From Halolamina sediminis (GTDB lineage Archaea > Halobacteriota > Halobacteria > Halobacteriales > Haloferacaceae): DNA of 64,000 nt. The stretch spans positions 248,001 to 312,000 of the forward strand of contig NZ_CVUA01000001.1 in the NCBI RefSeq assembly GCF_001282785.1, read 5' to 3'. The notes beneath the pieces were generated by a model. It saw nothing but the letters and a program-made list of their open reading frames with translations. It did no database searches and was not told where the DNA came from. The translations under genes were made by a program, and so were the position numbers. Below, piece by piece: positions 60,281-64,000 of the stretch. Positions within the stretch are counted from its first letter, which is position 1. Each line of letters starts with the position of its first letter.

Positions 60281-60671
60281 GAAACAGCAACAGCGACGGC
60301 AGTTCGATCGTTGGCAACTGGGACAGCACCCGCGACAGCAGTTCGATCGTTGGTGACTGAGACAGCAACCGCGACAGCATCTCGACGCTGGACCACTTGC
60401 GACCGCAGTGTGCCGGGCACGAGGCCCGCCATCAGAAATCGAAGATTTCTGATTGGCAGACGAGAATCTTCGATTCTCGCCGACGGCAGCGAGGCGTCCA
60501 CCGCCACCGCACCGCGGTCGCTGTCGGCGCGAAGCGCTCGCGCCTCCGTGCGCGAGCCGAGCGCGAGGGACGAGTGACTGAGCGGTAGCGAAGGAACGAG
60601 TCGGCTGGGGAGGTCTGTGGGCGGTGCGGTCACAAGTAGTCTCGCGTCGAGATGCTGGTGCCGTCGCTGTT
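60281..60671 (-). repeat. TIR element, copy C (non-coding, hairpin-rich)
   Basis: This fills most of the 567-bp gap between the dephospho-CoA kinase stop and the S24e start. The terminal inverted repeats are about 60362-60407 and 60625-60671; their shared core is GACYACTTGYGACCGCA. Hairpins ATCAGAAATC/GATTTCTGAT (60431-60453, perfect) and CGAGAATC/GATTCTCG (60461-60479) lie in the interior, with CCACCGCCACCGCACCGC (reverse of copy A's GCGGTGCGGTGGCGGTGG). Tandem units of about 39-40 bp (60281-60359) with GTTCGATCGTTGG lie outside the left repeat. The interior runs opposite to copies A and B, so the element points minus, as do its flanking genes. Confidence 0.87.
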
Positions 60672-60718
60672 CCATCGTCGACTGCCACCCCACGACTCTG
60701 TAGTAGAAAACTCCGAAC

Positions 60719-61249
60719 CTACACACTTAACGCCGCAAGCGCCGCGTCCGCATCACCGTCGAACCGCACTAACAGATCGCGCATCTCCGCCCGGGCTGCC
60801 TCCGTCACGCGAATCAACACCATCCCCTCGCCGGGCTGGCCATAAACAACGCTCCCGCCCAGCGGCGCCGCCAGCACCGCGGGCAGCGTCGCGAGGTCCT
60901 CCTCGCCCTCGACGACTAGCAGCGTGTCGGCCTCGGCGTCGACGGCCTCCCGAAGCGCGAGCAGTAGCTCTCGGGAGAGCTCTGCGGGCTCGTTCACGAC
61001 TTCGGTCCGGTGCTCGCCGGCGTCCTCGAGCGCCTCCCGGACGTCGTCGGGGATCGCGGCGCGTTCGGTCAGCCCGTCGACGACCGAGACGTGTGGCTCG
61101 TGGCCCGCCTGCCGGAGGTGGTAGGTGACCATGTCGCCGACGGCGATGATCGGCGGCTCGGCCTCGGCGAGCAGCGACTCGACGTCGGTAAAGAGCGGGC
61201 CGAACGGCTCCTTGAACGCCTCGCGAAGCTCGGGCGGCAGCGTGAGCAC
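60719..61249 (-). CDS. GTP-dependent dephospho-CoA kinase (DUF359)
   Basis: 176 residues. FGPLFTDVESLLAEAEPPII, GDMVTYHLRQAGHEPHVSVVDG, VNEPAELSRELLLALREAV, VEGEEDLATLPAVLAAPLG and VVYGQPGEGMVLIRV match the archaeal DUF359 enzyme that phosphorylates dephospho-CoA using GTP, the last step of CoA synthesis. It lies in the conserved gene string Rpo7-Spt4-DPCK-S24e. Its stop is about 48 bp from element C. Confidence 0.93.
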   Translation of the reverse strand: MLTLPPELREAFKEPFGPLFTDVESLLAEAEPPIIAVGDMVTYHLRQAGHEPHVSVVDGLTERAAIPDDVREALEDAGEHRTEVVNEPAELSRELLLALREAVDAEADTLLVVEGEEDLATLPAVLAAPLGGSVVYGQPGEGMVLIRVTEAARAEMRDLLVRFDGDADAALAALSV

Positions 61250-61250
61250 G

Positions 61251-61448
61251 TTAGCGAACCTTCAGCGCGTAGCTCCCCGGCTCGGTGACCTCCATCTCGT
61301 CGGCCACGTCGCTCTCCTCGGGGTGGTTGATGATCACGTAGCCCGCCCAGTCCTCGGTCAGGCTGGAGGAGCCACAGTAGTCACAGCTCTGGCTGTCCGG
61401 GTCGTTGACGTAGTGACACTCCCGGCACGCCAGTCGCGGGTCGGCCAT
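61251..61448 (-). CDS. spt4: RNA polymerase subunit E''/Spt4
   Basis: 65 residues. The zinc ribbon is CRECHYVNDPDSQSCDYCG, followed by LTEDWAGYVII, the Spt4/RpoE2 core. Spt4 pairs with Spt5 to support transcription elongation. It overlaps or abuts rpo7 (stop/start 1 bp apart) and the dephospho-CoA kinase gene (1 bp gap), so all three are translationally linked. Confidence 0.95.
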   Translation of the reverse strand: MADPRLACRECHYVNDPDSQSCDYCGSSSLTEDWAGYVIINHPEESDVADEMEVTEPGSYALKVR

Positions 61449-62015
61449 CTACGCTTCCTCCTCCTGTCGCTGCTCGAACTCCTCGGCCAGCCACTCGTGC
61501 TTGCCGAGCCCGGGCTGTTTGGCCGTCAGGCCGATCTTGGAGTCCCGGGGGTTGCGCTCGTCGATGCTCTTGGTGACGATCCGGACGCGCACGGCGTCGT
61601 CGACGCCGAGGGTCTTGTTCGTATCCGAGGAGGCGAGCTGCTGGTTCTCGCCGTCGTACGCCAGATACTCGTTGGAGATCTGGGAGACGTGGAGCAGGCC
61701 GTCGATCGGGCCGATCCCGACGAACGCGCCGAACTCCACGACCTCGACGACCGTGCCGTCGACGACCTCCTGCATGTCCGGGTCGTAGGTGATGGCGTCG
61801 AACTCCGCCTCGTAGTAGACGCCCGGCCGGTTGGGCAACACGGCACCGTCGCCGATGTCGTGCACCTCGACGACGCTGACGACGCTACCCACGTCCTCGT
61901 CCATCCGTCCCTCGAGCTTGTCCTGGAGCAGGGCTTTCACCCGCTCCTCCGTCACGTCGGCGAGGTTCCGCGGCGGCACCTCGACCGTGTCCTTGAGTCG
62001 TACCCGTTTGTACAT
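61449..62015 (-). CDS. rpo7: DNA-directed RNA polymerase subunit Rpo7 (RpoE')
   Basis: 188 residues. MYKRVRLKDTVEVPPRNLAD is the N-terminal tip domain that docks on the polymerase core. The C-terminal S1/OB domain (VDGTVVEVVEFGAFVGIGPI, LLHVSQISNEYL) binds nascent RNA. Together with Rpo4 it forms the stalk. Immediately upstream of spt4 and downstream of the PIN gene with a 1-bp gap. Confidence 0.96.
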   Translation of the reverse strand: MYKRVRLKDTVEVPPRNLADVTEERVKALLQDKLEGRMDEDVGSVVSVVEVHDIGDGAVLPNRPGVYYEAEFDAITYDPDMQEVVDGTVVEVVEFGAFVGIGPIDGLLHVSQISNEYLAYDGENQQLASSDTNKTLGVDDAVRVRIVTKSIDERNPRDSKIGLTAKQPGLGKHEWLAEEFEQRQEEEA

Positions 62016-62016
62016 G

Positions 62017-62403
62017 CTAGGTTTCAGTTATCTCCAGTGTGTTCCGCCCCCTTAAACCGATTACGTCAACGCCCGCATCGAGCAGGCGGTCGCGAAGCGG
62101 GCGGTCGTTGGTCACCGCGTACACGTCGCCGTCGGCCGCTTTCGCGGCCGCGATGACGGCGTCGTCGGCGTACGGTTCCTCCGTCTCCACGATCCGACAG
62201 CGGTCGGCCAGATCGCGGCCGACCGCGGCGGCGGTGCCCGCCTCCCCGTTGCCGTCGCGGAGTTTCTCCAGCTCCGCGACGACCGCTCGGGGGGTGACAG
62301 CGTCGTACGCCCCGAGCAGCCGGTCGAGCTCGTCGAACACGCGCACGTCGAGTTCGACCGGCATCATCAGGGCGTTGGTGTCGAGCACCGCCGTCGTCCT
62401 CAT
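62017..62403 (-). CDS. PIN-domain protein (Fcf1/Nob1-like nuclease fold)
   Basis: 128 residues. The PIN acidic set is complete: [12 protein letters not shown] (D), [10 protein letters not shown] (E), [17 protein letters not shown] (D, D) and [12 protein letters not shown] (D). The family is linked with archaeal rRNA or tRNA processing rather than toxins because it is fixed between IF2 gamma and Rpo7 in many archaea. It overlaps the IF2 gamma stop by 4 bp. The RNA target is unknown. Confidence 0.9.
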   Translation of the reverse strand: MRTTAVLDTNALMMPVELDVRVFDELDRLLGAYDAVTPRAVVAELEKLRDGNGEAGTAAAVGRDLADRCRIVETEEPYADDAVIAAAKAADGDVYAVTNDRPLRDRLLDAGVDVIGLRGRNTLEITET

Positions 62404-63638
62404 TCCTTCAGGGTGCCGATGCCGATGAGCCGCCAGCGCGCGCCCACGCGGCGGTTGATCGCGATCTTCGCCCCGGCCTCCGCACAGACGGGGCGCTTGA
62501 GCGACACTTCACACTCGCCGCCGCGGGCGCTGGTGACGGCGCCGACGGTGGTGGCGGTGCCGACGGTGAGCATCAGCGGCTCGCCCGTCGAGATCTCCTC
62601 GACCTCCTCCTCGTCCTCGCCGACGACGCGCTCGAGCAGCTCCACGTCCATCTCGAACCCCTCGACGGTTGGGGGGAGCGTGCCGGGTTCGCCGGCGACC
62701 TGCCCCGCGAGCGCGTCGCCCTTCGTGTAGGAGGGGTCCAGTCCGGTGCCGACGCCGAGCAGCCCGCCCGGCGTCGCCTCCTCGACGGGGTTGCCACCGG
62801 CCTGAATCGAGCGCACGGTGGTGGTCATGGGCCGCCACTCGCTCTCGCCGCCCTCCTCGACCTCCCGGCCGGGGCGGAGTTCGATCTCGTCGTCCTCGCT
62901 CAGGGTCCCCTGGGCGAGCGAGCCGCCGACGACGCCGCCGAGCAGCGAGTCGGCGGTCGTCCCCGGCTTGTTGATGTCGAAGCTCCGTGCCACGAACATC
63001 CGGGAGTCCGCGGTGGGGTCGCGCTCGGGCGTGGGGATCTCCCGCTCGATCGCGTCGATCAGCAGGTCGATGTTGACCTCCTGCTGGGCGCTGATCGGGA
63101 CGACCGGCGCGTCTTCGGCGACGGTCCCCTCGACGAACTCCTGGATCTGCCGGTAGTTCTCTCGCGCCCGTTCGCCGTCGACCAGGTCGACCTTGTTCTG
63201 GGCGATGACGACGTTCTCGATGCCGATGATGTCCAGCGCCATGAGGTGCTCCTCGGTCTGGGCCTGGGGCACGTCCTCGGTGGCGCTCACGACGAGCACC
63301 GCGCCGTCCATGATCGCCGCGCCGGCGAGCATCGTCGCCATCAGGGTCTCGTGACCCGGGGCGTCGACGAACGACACGTCGCGGACGACCTCGGTGTCGA
63401 CGTCGTGCTCGTCGCAGTGCTCCTCGACCGTGTAGCACTCGGGCTCCTCCTCCTCGGGGCACCGACGCAGCGTCGCGTCGGCGTACCCCAGTCGGATGGA
63501 GATCCCGCGTTTCATCTCCTCGCTGTGCTTGTCGGTCCACGAACCACTCAGCGCCTGCACGAGCGTGGTCTTCCCGTGGTCGACGTGACCGACCAGTCCG
63601 ATGTTCACCTCCGGTTGTGTTGAGTTCTCCGTCACCAT
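62400..63638 (-). CDS. eif2g: Translation initiation factor aIF2 subunit gamma
   Basis: 412 residues from ATG 63638. G1 GHVDHGKTT, zinc-knuckle-like [17 protein letters not shown]3 DAPGHE and G4 NKVD are present, followed by the beta-barrel domains. It carries initiator Met-tRNA to the small subunit. The start is marked by a strong AGGAGGTC motif (minus strand, at 63641-63648) close to the ATG, rare in this window. TATA-like TTTAGA lies about 30 bp upstream. First gene of the leftward cluster. Confidence 0.97.
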   Translation of the reverse strand: MVTENSTQPEVNIGLVGHVDHGKTTLVQALSGSWTDKHSEEMKRGISIRLGYADATLRRCPEEEEPECYTVEEHCDEHDVDTEVVRDVSFVDAPGHETLMATMLAGAAIMDGAVLVVSATEDVPQAQTEEHLMALDIIGIENVVIAQNKVDLVDGERARENYRQIQEFVEGTVAEDAPVVPISAQQEVNIDLLIDAIEREIPTPERDPTADSRMFVARSFDINKPGTTADSLLGGVVGGSLAQGTLSEDDEIELRPGREVEEGGESEWRPMTTTVRSIQAGGNPVEEATPGGLLGVGTGLDPSYTKGDALAGQVAGEPGTLPPTVEGFEMDVELLERVVGEDEEEVEEISTGEPLMLTVGTATTVGAVTSARGGECEVSLKRPVCAEAGAKIAINRRVGARWRLIGIGTLKE

Positions 63639-63640
63639 GT

Positions 63641-63648
63641 GACCTCCT
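63641..63648 (-). promoter_or_regulatory. Unusually strong Shine-Dalgarno before aIF2 gamma
   Basis: On the minus strand AGGAGGTC stands 2 bases before the ATG (GGAGG to ATG spacing of 4). It matches the 16S tail well, while most genes here lack any such sequence. It decides the start at 63638 over a longer frame. Confidence 0.55.
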
Positions 63649-63769
63649 GAGAGGAATTCTACTCTAAATTCGCCCCGAGCGACTGATAAAGGTGCTGTTC
63701 TCCGGGCCTCGCGGCGGCCGCGTCGGCGGGAGAGACGCGCTTTTGTCCGCCGGCCACCCACGGCCGCCC

Positions 63770-64000
63770 GTGGAGGTCGCGTTCGAACTCGCGCTGTCGG
63801 CCCGCCTCGAAGCCGCGACCGACTGGATCGTCGCCCGCCAACTGGGCGCCGCCGTCGAGGAACCCGGCGCCCGCGTGATGGACGTGGTCGGCGTCGTCCC
63901 CACCGAGGCGGTGACGGACCGCGCGGCCGTCACCAGCGAGACAATCCCCCCGCTCGCCATCGAGGGCGCCGTCGGCGCCGGCGAGGCGGTGCCCGTCACC
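63770..64000 (+). CDS. DUF5787-like protein (3' end outside window)
   Basis: 77 codons from GTG 63770 to the right edge, all open. [20 protein letters not shown] and [20 protein letters not shown] followed by [15 protein letters not shown] is the start of a haloarchaeal family I recall as DUF5787, linked with nuclease-like folds in some annotations (unsure). It is divergent from the aIF2 gamma gene; a CTTTTGTCC sequence upstream may hold its promoter. Function unknown. Confidence 0.6.
   Translation, partial: MEVAFELALSARLEAATDWIVARQLGAAVEEPGARVMDVVGVVPTEAVTDRAAVTSETIPPLAIEGAVGAGEAVPVT

Overview
The window is chromosomal DNA from a halophilic archaeon (class Halobacteria). It is GC-rich. Its proteins are strongly acidic, many genes begin at or very near a TATA-spaced transcription start (leaderless), and Tat-type lipoprotein signals with an LAGC lipobox recur. 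Haloarchaeal or archaeal core genes are present: a Kae1-Bud32 fusion, aIF2 gamma, Rpo7/Spt4, S24e, S6e, Agl23 and small DUF families. I could not assign genus or species by eye.

Layout. 1-3.2 kb holds oxidoreductases. 3.3-6.6 kb is a tightly overlapping DUF4129/DUF7269/DUF58/DUF7519 envelope operon with no MoxR ATPase beside it, followed by tRNA-Ser(CGA). 6.9-8.1 kb is an iron/corrinoid-type binding lipoprotein behind two metalloregulator-like palindromes. 8.1-13.7 kb carries TrkH, a fructosamine-kinase-like protein, a multi-PAS histidine kinase and a Nif3-like protein. 13.8-17.9 kb is nosL-nosD-nosF-nosY, the maturation genes for nitrous oxide reductase, without nosZ. 18-23.9 kb has a His-tailed AAA ATPase, Agl23, a thiolase and an MBL-fold hydrolase. 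24-27.3 kb is a tandem family of four secreted paralogues with SipW/DUF1102-like signals; three share the same leader and signal peptide. 27.6-41 kb holds housekeeping and transport genes: acyl-CoA ligase, Na+/H+ antiporter, SerRS, Tsr3, an ABC exporter, a site-2 protease and two GTPases. 41-49.6 kb has mutS-mutL, S6e and small haloarchaeal proteins. 49.7-51 kb is a frameshifted TnpB element next to tRNA-Gly(CCC). 51-57.6 kb holds NAD synthetase, tRNA-Thr(GGT), membrane proteins and the ITP pyrophosphatase. 58-63.6 kb is the conserved information-processing cluster, read leftward: aIF2 gamma, PIN protein, Rpo7, Spt4, dephospho-CoA kinase, S24e, Kae1-Bud32. The right edge cuts a further gene.

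The unexplained structure is non-coding. Three intergenic elements (about 22.5, 32.2 and 60.3 kb) share long terminal inverted repeats of about 40 bp, a conserved interior, and hairpins whose two arms change together. All three sit 35-60 bp downstream of a stop codon and point the same way as the flanking genes. One splits the otherwise contiguous dephospho-CoA kinase-S24e operon. Separately, a seven-unit tandem array at 57.64-57.89 kb repeats a constant GATCAG-type segment plus a hairpin whose stem sequence differs between units while pairing is kept. Short duplications of DNA spanning a stop codon recur at three loci. These are the best candidates here for something not yet described.
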